Part shown: one piece after another, positions 45,572 through 57,057 of the stretch
Layout of the letters: each line of letters opens with the position of its first letter
Position numbering within the stretch: position 1 is the first letter of the stretch
DNA from: Chlorophyllum brunneum
Taxonomy: Eukaryota; Basidiomycota; Agaricomycetes; Agaricales; Agaricaceae
Length of the DNA: 64,000 nucleotides
Direction: 5' to 3'
Assembly: GCA_963576785.1 (NCBI GenBank)
Contig: OY756141.1
Location: 3,596,001-3,660,000, forward strand
The notes under the pieces: generated by a model
Told to the model about the DNA's origin: nothing
The model's input: the letters and a program-made list of their open reading frames with translations, nothing else
The model's database searches: none
Position numbers and translations under genes: made by a program

Positions 45572-48044
45572 TCAAAGATTAGGCCTCCGCGAGGGCAGAT
45601 GCTTGAAGATGTCAGGGTTCAGGGACACATAAGTAATCCCAAGAACAAGGACAATCAAGAGCAATGACCACCCCAAAAACCTTCTTCTCTTCGCTCTCTG
45701 TCTCCTTTCAAGCCATTCTTCAAGACCAAGGCCAGTAAAATCTTGCCACCTCGGCTTGCGAAGCCATAACCAGAATAAAGTAGAGGCACTGTATGTAATC
45801 ATCCGTCAATTAGTACTATTGGTGAAGGTTTGATTGAGGATCAATCGACGTACCCAGGGAAGATGTTTGTGATTTTACCACTTCCTTCTACGCGATACCA
45901 TGATTGACAATTGATAAACACGGAGGTAGAGAGACGCGTTTGAATCTTCTCATTGTATTCATCCGTAGGCTCGGATTTTACTTCAACAGTGGCGATTTTA
46001 CGCTCAATAATCGGTTTGATGACTTGAATGATGTAATCCGCCTTACACCAACGTTCGTCAATAGTAATGACAAGGTGATCAGAAAAATACATACTTGACA
46101 CTCATTTGTGAATATCACAGAGGTGTGACCAGTTGCTGTGTTGGGTCCTATCCATTCTTGTCAGGAGAGCGCGAGGAGGGATCGGATGGGAGAAACAAAC
46201 CCAAGATTGTGAAAAAGTTAGGGAAATCAGGGTATGCAGTGCCTAGATAAGCTTGAGGTCCTTTCTTCTCCTCGAAGTACTCCTGAATTGTTCCTCTGGT
46301 TCCCCGGACTTCAAGAGGGTATTTATCCTGTGATTTTTGTTGATGAGATGACGTTGATGACGTCAAGTTATGAGAAAACTTACAGTCACATAGCCTGTAC
46401 TAAATATAATGACATCGAAAGGAATTTTGTCACCTAAAGATTATGACGAATGAGTAAAACACGATATCATCTAAAGCGGTACACATACCCTTCTTGGTAA
46501 CAATACCATCATCAACGATCTTCTCAACGCCATCCCAATTTAAATCAAAGTTGGGGCGATGTAAAGCCTTGAGGAAATCAGTATCAAAGATGACACGTTT
46601 GCATCCGAGAGCTGGATGGAATCTAGTCAGCAGGGCGAAGTTGATTGAATTATGTGAACCCACGATATTTAGGGATGAGCTTCTCGTGGTATTCCTTGGG
46701 AGCAGCTGATTCGATATAGTACTTCGCTGACTATGATGATTTTTGTCAGCGCATCCCGACACCACCCCTATGGGTTATGGAGAAAATACCTTCATAGCGA
46801 AACGACGCATCATGGGGCTAACAAAGACGGTGAAGTAGAACACCTCCGTCTGGCAGTATCATCGTTAAATTAGTATATTGTCCCCCAAGAGCGATTGGAG
46901 TTGAGAGACGTACACGCAAATACATTATAAAGCGCCAGAAAAACTGGACGAAGGGCACATATTGGAATATCCAACGACGGATGGCCGAGTATTTGGTACG
47001 AATCTAATAATGAAGGTTCGAATCATGTCAAAGAAAGGGCGGAAAGGAAAAGCTAGGACGTACCGGTGGCAAGAACCAATTTGGCGTTCTACAGAACTCA
47101 GTAACCTGCACACTAGGATCTTCCGTGATACAGGGTACGAATTGTGTCCTACAACATCACCAAAACAATTCAGCCCTACCCCGAGAAAAACACCCAACAG
47201 ATAAAAAAAAAACACTTACGCAGATGCTCCATTTCCAATAACCGCAACCCTCTTATTCTTCATATCAAACCGACTATTCCATCTCGCAGAATGCCACATC
47301 TCCCCCCTAAACTCTTCTCGTCCAGGTATACTCGCAAACCTCGGTACCTCAAGTACACCAATTGCCGATACCAACACCTCTGCTTCAAAAATGGTTTTTT
47401 CACCTGTGATGAGGTTTTCGAGGTATATATGATATATTTTTGCGATATCATCCCAAATTGCTGAAGTTACTTTTGTGTTGAATTGGATACGAGGGTAGAG
47501 TGTGTATTTGTGAGTGAGTTGTTGCCAGTAAAGTTGGATGTCGGGAGAGTATCCGTGTGAATGAGGCCAGTCGTAGTTGTCTGTGGAGAGGGAGTAGAAT
47601 GACATTGGGACATCAGAGGAACATCCCTAGAGAGAGAGATTAGATGGTCATTTGGCGGCGAGATGGTGTGTGGTGACGTACCGGGTAGACATTGTCCTGT
47701 TAGAGAACCACGAAGTGAATCAGTAGGTTTGGTATTTGGACGCCGGGAGGTAGGGTATGGTTTGCGTACTCGCCATGTTCCACCGACATCATCGCCCTTC
47801 TCAAAGATCTAATGAAAAGTATGAGTATTATTGAAGGTAAGATAATGACGAAGACGACGAACTGTGCAATTGTCATAACCAAGCTGTTGCTTGAGTTTAA
47901 TTGCAAGACCCAAACCGCCAGTTCTACCAACGAATGCACATCAATAACCCGGGGTAAAATAATCAGTGAAGCGAAGACCACTCACCCGGCACCAATGATC
48001 GCAACACGCGGCGTGGATAGATTACTTTGCATCGTCATAACCAT
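45572..48044 (-). CDS. Flavin-containing (Baeyer-Villiger type) monooxygenase
   Basis: ATG at 48042-48044 gives MVMTMQSNLSTPRVAIIGAG, spliced to TGGLGLAIKLKQQLGYDNC: the FAD-binding GxGxxG. Next come IFEKGDDVGGTWR and, after introns, CSSDVPMSFYSLSTDNYDWP. The Baeyer-Villiger fingerprint FxGxxxHxxxW is present as FRGEMWHSARW, followed by the NADPH-side GxGxxG (KRVAVIGNGASA). Later exons give CKRVIFDTDFLKALHRPNFD and other class-typical blocks. The C-terminus has one membrane segment (FLGWSLLLIVLVLGITYVSL) and ends with stop at 45572-45574. It oxidises ketones or aldehydes to esters, or hydroxylates, using NADPH and O2; the substrate is unknown. Adjacency to an alcohol dehydrogenase suggests one oxidative route, an inference only. 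The C-terminal anchor is not universal in the family. Confidence 0.87.
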
Positions 48045-48520
48045 AATCAAGACGTTGAGGTTGTAACTGGAGTGAGAGAGAATCCAACGCTGTTATAAAG
48101 ACCGCTTAAGGAGTTTTAAGTCCTCCGAAGCGGATGTAAGCAACATTCTCCCATGGAGTCCCACACAAAGTAGGCAAATGTATTGAACCAAGGCGTATTA
48201 ACCCGGATATAAGGGGTTGGAAATGTATTTGTTGGGGTCATGCGGAGCCTTACATTCTGGTCTTCCGGGACGGCCGACCGGAATCAGTGGGACCCTTAGC
48301 CAAGCCGTCGAGTTAAATTAACTGCCAGAGCGGGACTTTGCCACAAGCGATCTTCGATGATTGTTTCATCCGAATTATAGTTGCGATTTGAGGCATTTTA
48401 TACTCACCGGGGGTACCAAGCTCAAGGCTGACCCAGATTCATGAGATAACTAAGAAAAACTTGAGTTCTCGACTGAACGAATACACAAGAGTAGATTTTG
48501 ATGATCACTAGGCGCTTTGG
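48045..48520. other. Intergenic stretch
   Basis: This is the upstream region of the monooxygenase and the 3' flank of the Atg101 gene. No feature was recognised. Confidence 0.4.
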
Positions 48521-49369
48521 CTATGAGTTTATCTCAACACCTCCTACATTGACAGCAATTTTGAAAGGGAAGGGGGATATACCACTGGATTGAGTTATAG
48601 GGGGTACAGCAACCCGGCCGCGTTCCGAGGAAGTATGGGTGAGCATGGTGTGTATTGATTTAGTTAGGGTATTGGCGAGGTTGCTGTTGAAGGTTTGACG
48701 ATCTAGGATGACGTCGTGATGAGTTATACTATGATTGGAAAGCAAGACGTCGTACCTCTTTCAGTTCGGTGTTGACGAAATTCAGCATTGATAATCCTAA
48801 ATACGGTGAAGTTGGAATAGAAAACCGACGGATTTGAACGCACCATTGCTCCCAAGGTACGTCTTCCTCGGCTTGATACAGCTGGTACCACGATTTCTTC
48901 GGTCCCTTCTTTGAAAAAGTTACAATTATCTGTGTTTCATCAAGTGGCGGATTAGCAATGAAAAAAAAGTAGATCCGAAACTCCAAACTGTGACATACTT
49001 GACCTCGCCGATTAATATCGGCCTGGATAGCTCTCCAAAAGGTTTCCACCTTGTCGTGAACGAGTTGTTCCATCTCCGGATCGGAAACACCTGGCTACCG
49101 AGTGATGTAAGGCATGGTCCGACGACACGGGGGGTGGTGATGTTAGATACCATTGTAACATCGAGGACTTCAAATATTTGTGGTCGTATGAGACCAAATA
49201 ATCGATGAAAGAGGATTGAATGGAGGACGCCGTTCAAGACGTCTTTGAGTGTCTGACGATCGAGGATCTAGAAGCGCTCGAATGGACGTTAGAAAAAAGT
49301 AGAATTGTGATAGAAAGGGCTTACCAGATCGATTGTGATGGTGGGATATGTAGTATTTACCCCAGCCAT
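48521..49369 (-). CDS. ATG101: Autophagy initiation protein Atg101
   Basis: ATG at 49367-49369 gives MAGVNTTYPTITIDL, spliced to ILDRQTLKDVLNGVLHSILF and HRLFGLIRPQIFEVLDVTM. An acceptor TAG|CCAGG then gives PGVSDPEMEQLVHDKVETFW. Next exons give IIVTFSKKGPKKSWYQLYQA and EEDVPWEQWCVQIRR, the conserved segment matching the IPWEVW block of human ATG101. The last exon carries VAVPPITQSSGISPFPFKIA before the stop at 48521-48523. The chain is a HORMA-fold protein that pairs with Atg13 in the Atg1/ULK kinase complex at the start of autophagosome formation. Mushroom fungi, unlike baker's yeast, use Atg101. About 200 residues is near the family length. The start was chosen for the short leader before the first helix. 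Confidence 0.9.
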
Positions 49370-49496
49370 GATGTAGAAAATGTGTTATCGGTGTTGATGA
49401 TGAAAATGAGCGGCGACGCGCTAAGCGCTGACTTCTTGATCTGGTCACGTGCGACAGTGCAGGGGTGATGATGTGTTGCCGCAAATTTGAAAACGC
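49370..49496. promoter_or_regulatory. Short bidirectional promoter region between ATG101 and J-protein gene
   Basis: Only 127 bases separate the two divergent start codons. A CACGTG E-box lies at 49446-49451, roughly midway. It could serve both genes; the binding factor is not known. Confidence 0.5.
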
Positions 49497-50365
49497 ATGT
49501 ACACACTCTCATCGACAGCCACGACGTCAACTTGTCGTTCTGCTCTCTGGGGCTGCTCTAGACGAACGTTTTCAACCTCAATACGCTGTCTTGACCATTA
49601 CCAGACTCTCGGAATCCCCCAGAATGCCTCCAAGGCACAGATAAAGGTACCCGTGTTCGCCCTACGACACCTATCTTTGTGCTCATTATATGACGTCCCT
49701 TTCAGTCACATTATTATCAAGTCCGTGAGCTGCTGCGACATTTAGTTTTTGAGTCATCCTGTTTATACTGGTCTAGTTGAGCAAGAAACACCATCCCGAT
49801 GTCTCTAAAGACCCAGAATCCAAAGATATATTCTCCAATGCGAGCCAAGCTTATTCAGTGCTCGTAGACGATCGGCAACGGTAAGTTGTACACGCTGTTA
49901 CCAAGTTGAGTAAATATAGCTCTGACCTCGCACACCCCTATTCGTTGTTCTAGACGTGCTTACGATCGGAGTCTGTTGCATCGTTCTCCGGGACCAAACC
50001 ATCCGCACTCACATTCCTATGCTCCACGGGCACCTCATACATCGGGACCTAGAGCCAACTACGCTTGGGAATACACATCCCGTTCTCGTAGCACTGGATT
50101 TCGTCAACCACAGCCTGATTATACATATACTCCCCCACCTAATAGACCTGAGGGCACTGCCTCTGCATTTGGCGGTGCGGGTCGACATTATACACCGCCC
50201 CGAGAACCACATCGTGATGTCTTACGGGGTTCGAGGAAGAAGGAGGAAGAGGCGCAGCGTGAAATTGACCGAATACGGAATACATCGAGCCTTGTGAGGG
50301 CTTTGCAGGTGATGGCTACGCTAGCGTTTAGTTTATCTTTGATGGGAGGGATGGGGGGCAGTTAA
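49497..50365 (+). CDS. DnaJ/Hsp40 J-protein, probably mitochondrial
   Basis: ATG at 49497 starts [20 protein letters not shown] with an Arg/Ser-rich leader (SRRTFSTS) typical of mitochondrial targeting. The J-domain follows: [19 protein letters not shown], spliced (intron 49647-49705) to SHYYQ and then [17 protein letters not shown] with the essential HPD, then [21 protein letters not shown] Pro/Tyr/Ser-rich middle follows, then a helical [19 protein letters not shown] and a C-terminal hydrophobic stretch ([16 protein letters not shown]). J-domains stimulate Hsp70 ATPase. The layout, with a presequence, an N-terminal J-domain and a C-terminal hydrophobic segment, suggests work in or at a mitochondrial membrane; which Hsp70 partner is unknown. 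It is intact, with three introns. Confidence 0.87.
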
Positions 50366-50623
50366 TTAGACAATAGATATATATCTGACTCTGGGTGCTG
50401 GGATGCTTCTGGATGGACAAGGAACTGCGCAGAACACGAGGACGCGTATGTCTCGTGACGCTTCATCGTGGGATGTTCATGTTGAGATTGATTGGGGTAT
50501 ATAAACCTCTCTCTTTCTCCCACTTCTCTCAGCTGACGGCCTCATTCCTACCGCCATCATCTCTGGTAGGCCTGTGATCTTCAATCCCCCCACAGCTTCA
50601 AACTTTCCAATCCCCGTATCACA
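50366..50623 (+). promoter_or_regulatory. Argonaute gene promoter with TATA box and pyrimidine tract
   Basis: TATATAAA at 50498-50505 is followed by a CT-rich stretch (50508-50532), the common start-site context in fungi. The start codon is about 120 bases further on. Confidence 0.55.
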
Positions 50624-53600
50624 ATGTCTCGCAGAGTTGCATCTGGCCCTCGTGGCGGTCACGGAGCGAGAGGCGGTCCCCCTCGTGGATCTAGCCCCGC
50701 TCGTGGCGCAAGCCCCTCTCGTGGTGGTCCAGGACCTGCTCGTGGTGGCCCAGCCCCACGCGGTCGTGGCGGACCTCCGCAACGAGGGGGAGGACCAGCA
50801 GCTCCTCCAGCTGCTCCCGGTAGTGTAGTTAAGCCCGCAGGTGAGCGTCTGTCATCAAGACTACCGCTTGCCAATAATAATATCCACCGGATTTTTCTTA
50901 TCTTTGATTGATCTTGTCATTGCACTGATCGATGTGATGGAACTTGGGGTTCTCCTTTCGGTCGTGTTGTACCGGCGCTAATATGCATCTCATGATGTTA
51001 ATTTGGACTGCGCCTTGTATGGTTAATTATAGGCCATGTGACTGCCATGGGCGTTAAGCGTCCTGGACATGGAACTTTGGGTCGTTCCATTGACCTACAA
51101 GTTAACTGCTACCCTGTCGACGCCCCAAACATAACCATCTATCAATACGATGGTAAGTAATGTTAGTCTCGCCTCAACTTTGTCCGTTACTCAAAGGCAC
51201 GACGTCCATCTCCTCCCTGCTATGTAGTTGGTGAGTCACATCGTTCATGTGTGTGTTCGTTGCCGAATTTATATATCTTTTTATTCCCAGCCATCGACCC
51301 CGGCACGTTGCCAGCTCGTGTCAATATGGAAATTCTCAAGCAAGTCGAACAAGACAACGGAGATATTTTCGAGAGGCCCCTCGCATACGATGGCAAGAAA
51401 ATTGCGTATGCGTCCTATGACGTACCTCTTGGAGGTACATCTCGTACTGTAAGAAATTATCGTATCATTCGTCGGACTTGTCCTTGATTCATCTGTACCA
51501 GTTTGAAGTTAACCTCGCGCCAAAGAATGGAGGCACGGCTCCGAAACCAGGGGGACGTCCTCCAAGAGTCTACAAGTTGAAGTTGACTCAAGCCGCAATG
51601 ATCAACACAGAGTATGTTGCGCCGATTGGTATCTTAGATACTTGACCGAATACGTTATAGTGTTCTTCATCGTTACGCTCAAGGTCAACAAAGCATGGAC
51701 ACTGCCATATCAACTAGTTTAGCCGTAAGTCTCTAATGCATATAGTCAGATCGTCATTCTAACTGACAATCAGGCGTACAACACTGTCATCCGCATGGAG
51801 CCCAACTTGCGGTTCCCTTTCAACGTCCGCAGCTTCTTCACCCCTGAAGGTGCTCGTCAGATTGGTGGTGGTATCGAACTATGGCGCGGATTCTTCCAGT
51901 CGATTCGTCCAGGACCCGGACGTCTCTTCCTCAACCTCGACATCGCAACATGTATGATGTATCGACCTGGTTCTCTCACCGAACTCTGCCTCGATTTCTT
52001 TGAGCGCATGGATCTCGCTCGTGGAAATTTCGCTCAGTTCCTCTCTCCGAACGGCATGGTCGAACGTGATCGAATCAGGTTGTCAAAATTCTTGATGAAC
52101 TTGAGAGTTACGGTTCCAGCAACGACAAGGGACAAGAAGCGTCCCATTCGCAAGATCTCGGATAAGAGCGCGAGCGCGACTACTTTTGATTACCAAGGTC
52201 AAACGATCTCCGTTGCTACCTATTTCCAACGACTGGGAATTAACCTTCGATATCCGAATATGTTTTGCGTCGAGGTACGCTTTTTTATTCACCGCTGCTT
52301 CGAGTTCAAATAGCTTATCATGGAAATGAAGTTGGGTTCGGGCGGAGCCATCGTCCCACTCGAATTATGTCAAGTCACACCGGGGCAAATTATGCGCAAA
52401 CAGTTGCCCAGCGATAAGACTAGATTTATGGTTGAATTTTCGACCCAGAGGCCACACGAGCGATTCCAGAGCATTCGGAGTGGAGCTCAGCAGCTCGCTT
52501 ATGGACAGTCCGAATACATTCGTAATTTCGGTATGGATATCAATACGACTGATGGTCCGTTGGCCTTGCAGGCAAGGATTTTACCTACGCCGGGATTGCA
52601 GTACGGAGCTGGTAGTAAGGATCCCCATGTTGTAAGTTTCTTTCTTTTTTTTTTCCTTTCGAAATTTTTATTTATTTATTTTACTAAATCGACGGTCGTT
52701 TGTAGGTTCCGAGAGATGGGAAGTGGAATATGTGAGTGTTTTGGAGGTTCATGAATTGAATCGCAGTTGACTTATTTTGTGTTTGTAGGGCGGATAAGAA
52801 ACTCGTTTCGCCCATGACTATTAATCACTGGTTGGTTGTCACCTTTGAAAGTAGGCGATTCAGAGAACCGGCCGCAGGCGAAATGATCAGAAATTTGATT
52901 GGGGGTTTCCGGAGTACTGGTGAATATGACGTATATTCCAGATGACCGGGTGGATATTTAAGCTTTGAACGTTAGGGATTACTATGAATGATACGGCCCC
53001 GCTGATCAAACCCGCCAATCCGCAAGGTGATATTGTTGCTGTATGTCATGGTTTATTGCATTATTACCGTTCGTGGACGACTGATTATTTTCGTGTAGCA
53101 ATTGAAGGCGGCTGGAAGGGAGTCTTTCCAGAAGAAGAATTCTGGACCGCAGTTGATTGTAGTTATATTACCCGACCAGGGCAATACCGAAATCTACACG
53201 GCCGTCAAACAGTAAGTAGTTGATCTTGATCAAGTCCATCAGCGTTATTCACAGGATCTCATCGTTGTCGCTTAGTTTTGGTGATATAGCTGTACGTGTT
53301 TACTCTCTTCATAGTGTCCGTTCGATATCTGATATACTTCTAGCAAGGTGTCGCGACTCAGTGTTTGAAAGCTGGGAAATGCGTCGGGGCGAATATTCAA
53401 TACTGGGCGAACGTCGCTCTTAAGTGAGCGCTTCGATAAAGCTTCGTTTTTTACCTTCGCTGACCATTGAATCAGAGTGAACGTTAAACTCGGAGGCATC
53501 AATTGTACACCGCAGACGAGGAGCGTACCTCTTCTCGGTGACCCGGCTAATCCTGTCATCATTATGGGTGAGCTTATAGTTATCCCCCCTTTTTTGGTGT

Positions 53601-55025
53601 AGTATTGATTTTGCTGGGGAAGGTGCCGACGTTCAGCACCCTGCGCCAGGTGCCGAGGGAAAACCTTCGTTTACCGCTGTCGTGGGTAGCGTCGACCAGC
53701 TGGCTTCTAAATATGTGGCAACGAGTGCTTTACAAGTCGGAAGGCAGGAACTTATCGACGACTTGCAGTCGATGTGCAAGGCATGTTCTTTTTTTATTTA
53801 TTTTAAATTGCGTTTTAAGTTGAGTTACTGAATTTGTTGTGCGTGGACTTGTAGGAGGTATTGGAGTCACATATAGGATACCGGACTCAGAAAGAAAGAG
53901 CAAAGAACCCCGCGCCGAAGAAACTCATTTTCTTCCGAGGTGTGTTTCACCGCGTTTTTTTTTTTTGTAGTTGTCGATGGCTGATTGTGTTATCTTTACG
54001 TAGATGGTGTTTCTGAGGGACAGTTTGACCAAGTTTTGCGAGAAGGTTGGTTTTTTTTGCTTCGTCTTTGGTTTGAGATTTTTGTTGACTTGTTTCGTTC
54101 GTATTCCAGAGTTACCACTGATTCGAGGTTCGTTCTCGCTTTCCCAGACGCTCACGCTGTTTTATTAATACTCTCATAAACAGCGGCTTGTGATGAGTTG
54201 AAGATTCGACCACAGATCACGCTCATCGTCGTCATCAAACGTCATCATATCAGGTTCGGATCGTTATCGCTAGTCACTACGCCACTTTATACTCATAATT
54301 TCCACCAGGTTGAATCCACTCAACAACGCTGATAGAACTGGTAACTGTCCAGCTGGCACGATCGTCGATACGGCTATCACCAGTCCTGTTGAGTTTGATT
54401 GGTACTTGCAGAGTCATGGCGGTCTTCTCGGAACGAGTCGACCTTCGCATTACGCTGTGAGTCTTTCACTTCGTTTCTCGGTATTTCTTTTTTTAGTGAC
54501 CTTGCTTTGCGATTTAGGTTTTACATGATGTAAGTACGAAGTGGTAATTGTGCTTCAATTGAGCTAATTGTGGTCTTTTGTGTCGTTAGGATAATCGATT
54601 CAGGTAAGCCATCTCCATTGTGTCTCTCCGATTGAAGAAAGGTTGACTCGTCATTCCCAGCGCTGATACAATCCAAGCCCTGTCCTTCGCTCTATGTCAT
54701 GTATACGCTCGCGCGACACGTTCCGTATCAATCCCCGCGCCTGTCTACTGTAAGTCTTTATACCGAAATATCATAATATTGACATCATAAATATGATTAG
54801 ATGCGGACATTGTCTGCGCGCGTGGCAAACACCACTTTGAACCTGGTTTCGCCGTCAATTTGAGCGACAATGTATCTCAAGCGGCGTCTGTGGATGCTTT
54901 TAGAGAAGCTTACATGGCTATTCACCCAAATCAGAAACGATTGATGTTCTTCTCTGTATGTCATTTCTCTACTTTTTTTCATATGTTTATTTGGAAGTCT
55001 TACCGTTGTTTGCGTTAAACAGTAA
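50624..55025 (+). CDS. Argonaute (RNA-silencing slicer), complete
   Basis: ATG at 50624 opens an Arg-Gly-rich N-terminus ([15 protein letters not shown] and more, about 70 residues). The N domain has [20 protein letters not shown] and [19 protein letters not shown], and the linker [19 protein letters not shown]. The PAZ domain includes [20 protein letters not shown] and [22 protein letters not shown] has [20 protein letters not shown] and [22 protein letters not shown] has [47 protein letters not shown] and [18 protein letters not shown], giving Asp-Glu-Asp-Asp, the active tetrad form used by fungal Argonautes. A 3-base exon at 51228-51230 is needed to read YDVAIDPG. The end is MFFS then TAA at 55023-55025 after a last intron. 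About twenty introns; no lesion. It binds small RNAs and cuts target RNA. Confidence 0.95.
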
Positions 55026-55540
55026 TCTGTCAACCTTGTTTGCGGGTTATGGCCCGCTGGTGTCCACCCAGTTTTCTGCCGAATTTTTTTTTCTATTTTA
55101 ATTGTGTACTTTTTGTTATGACGGTCATGTTTGTTATGCTCCTCTTGCTTTCGATTGTTGTCTGTGTTGCAATGAATGAATAATGACATATATATATATA
55201 CATGGTTTGAGATATGGTGTAGAGGGCATTTGTTCCCTCCTTTGAGTCTTTTGTAGATTATCAACGCGTCTCTCGACATTTTTGAACGCACTTATACTCT
55301 CCTTGATGATTGCATTAGTTCTACTTCGACGAAATTATGACTACACTCCGTCGTCTCCAATAATCTGGTATAAATGAATGCATTTTGAGGTTTTTTTTCA
55401 TCAACCTAGCGGTCGTCCGCGATTTACCTCAATCCGCCAGCTTCAAACATCCACTCACAGTGCAGAGAATAAGCTTGGGAACACGGGTATCATGTGACAT
55501 GGCATCCTCATGCCGTAACGTAGTCATTCCGTGGTTCAGC
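55026..55540. other. Intergenic stretch after Argonaute
   Basis: This is the 3' flank of Argonaute, with T-rich runs and a TATATATATA stretch near 55190. No gene was recognised. Confidence 0.4.
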
Positions 55541-56269
55541 ATGGATTCCGAACATCGTAAGAGGGACAGGAGTCCTGGTAAGTACTTATACATACATATC
55601 ACACCATACATCTCTAAAGTGACTCTTCTGTTCTCAGAAACATCAGATGAGATCTTGCCTGCAAGGTTTCGGCGGAAAATCAAGAATCACCCCTCCGATG
55701 CTGAGCGAACCTCGAACACCGTGGCATCAGAAGGAATAAAAAGCGCCTCCTCAGTTCCAGAAACCACTTCAAGCGGTACTCAAAGTTCATCCCAGGAGAA
55801 GGATGAAAAGATAGCAAAGGCGATGGCATGGCTAGAGGAGGCGAGACGAGAAGAACGTGAAGACCCTTTAAGACGGTTTGGCCGTGAATATTTGCGACTC
55901 AGAGATCCTGCATATAGAAAGAGCCTGTCGATATCGATGGACGAGTTGGATTGGGTTTGGCACGAGGGAGACGCTGATGATATCCTCTCTAAACAGTGTT
56001 CTGCCTACTTCAGTATGTGGTTTTCTGTGTACTAATTACTATGGCAAATTGACCTATATTGATTAGGTATACGGGATGTTCGTGATGGCAAGGAGGGTTG
56101 TTATATAGCATCAGGTAAATTTTCAGTATTGGTTTGGGGCTGGAACTCATTCATGCTCAGGCCTCGTCAGGCCGAGTTAGGAACGCGTCTTGAAAAAATA
56201 GGCAAAGGGCCAACGCCGAACTGTCAGACAGTTCATAGGAGATATTTTTTCCAATGTAAATTCAGATAA
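55541..56269 (+). CDS. Hypothetical protein, tentative three-intron model
   Basis: ATG at 55541 gives MDSEHRKRDRSP, spliced to ETSDEILPARFRRKIKNHPS. A charged helix follows (DEKIAKAMAWLEEARREERE) and then PLRRFGREYLRLRDPAYRKS and SMDELDWVWHEGDADDILSK. A third exon may give IRDVRDGKEGCYIASG, and a further acceptor near 56176 would end the chain at 56267-56269. The middle exon (55641-56020) is convincingly open and strongly amphipathic; the 3' exons are less certain. No domain was recognised, and I cannot say whether the gene is functional. It could instead continue into the coding-looking blocks near 56600-57057. Confidence 0.45.
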
Positions 56270-56590
56270 CACTAGCTGCGTGCATCTTCCGAGTCGTACC
56301 CGCTCCTGACATCCCGAAAACTGAGGGTAGTCCTGTCAATTCCGTCCCCTCCTGTGGCTGCAAAGGTATGAGTGCGCTGTCGTCAGATAGGGAATCTCAA
56401 TGAACGGTAAATGAAATGATTCTATCGGCTTATTGCGGGTCATCATGATGACCCGCCGGTGTCTCTCAATCAACAACCAAATCTTCTGATTTAATGTTAT
56501 AATTATATACATGAGTTTGGGCCGACATAGTGGGGCGGGGGCATGTTTCATTGCCTTCTTCTGCGGTGTCTTTTCTCTCTTCGCTTTCCT

Positions 56591-57057
56591 GAATCATTTT
56601 TATTTTAGAACAATTCCGATACGATACAAGCAGTTGAGGGTGCACCCTGTCGCATCATTACCCCCGAAGCACCCGTCATAAATATTCCATTCCACATAAA
56701 CTACAACCATCTACCTAGCGATCGTGTACATTTGCTTCAACTCGTCTCGTAGCTGGGGTGACCAGATCTGGTCTACGTCACATGCAGGCCCAATTCTGAA
56801 GCCGAGATCCAATTCGAAGAATTCGGCAGCCCTCTTTGCTAACAAGGGTAATCGACTCCGAACCACCGCCTCCAAAAAGACCCCGAAGACGTGGGTGGCT
56901 GCAGCAATCTACAGCCGGTATATCAAAAAAAGGAAAGGATGTGAAAACTAAGAACCTTGACTTTCTGAGCAGTATCGGGGAAGAAAAAGGATCTGATAAT
57001 TGGGCAGCCATCCTGTCCAACCTCGCTGGAGGACTAATAACCGAAGTCAGTATCTAG
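56591..57057 (+). CDS. Coding-looking exons of an unknown gene
   Basis: Two blocks look coding but could not be joined cleanly. The first (about 56608-56750) reads EGAPCRIITPEAPVINIPFH and NYNHLPSDRVHLLQLVS. The second (56847-57057) reads VIDSEPPPPKRPRRRGWLQQ, a possible nuclear signal, and ends NWAAILSNLAGGLITEVSI. Between them is PNSEAEIQFEEFGSPL in another frame. They may be 3' exons of the gene at 55541 or remains of a decayed gene. No family was recognised. Confidence 0.35.

Noticed and set aside
47013..47030. GGTTCGAATC, another B-box-like string
   Set aside because: It sits in the flavin monooxygenase gene and no tRNA fold could be drawn.
50659..50874. Minus-strand Gly/Pro-rich frame opposite the Argonaute start
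   Set aside because: It is the complement of the RGG repeats, a compositional artefact.
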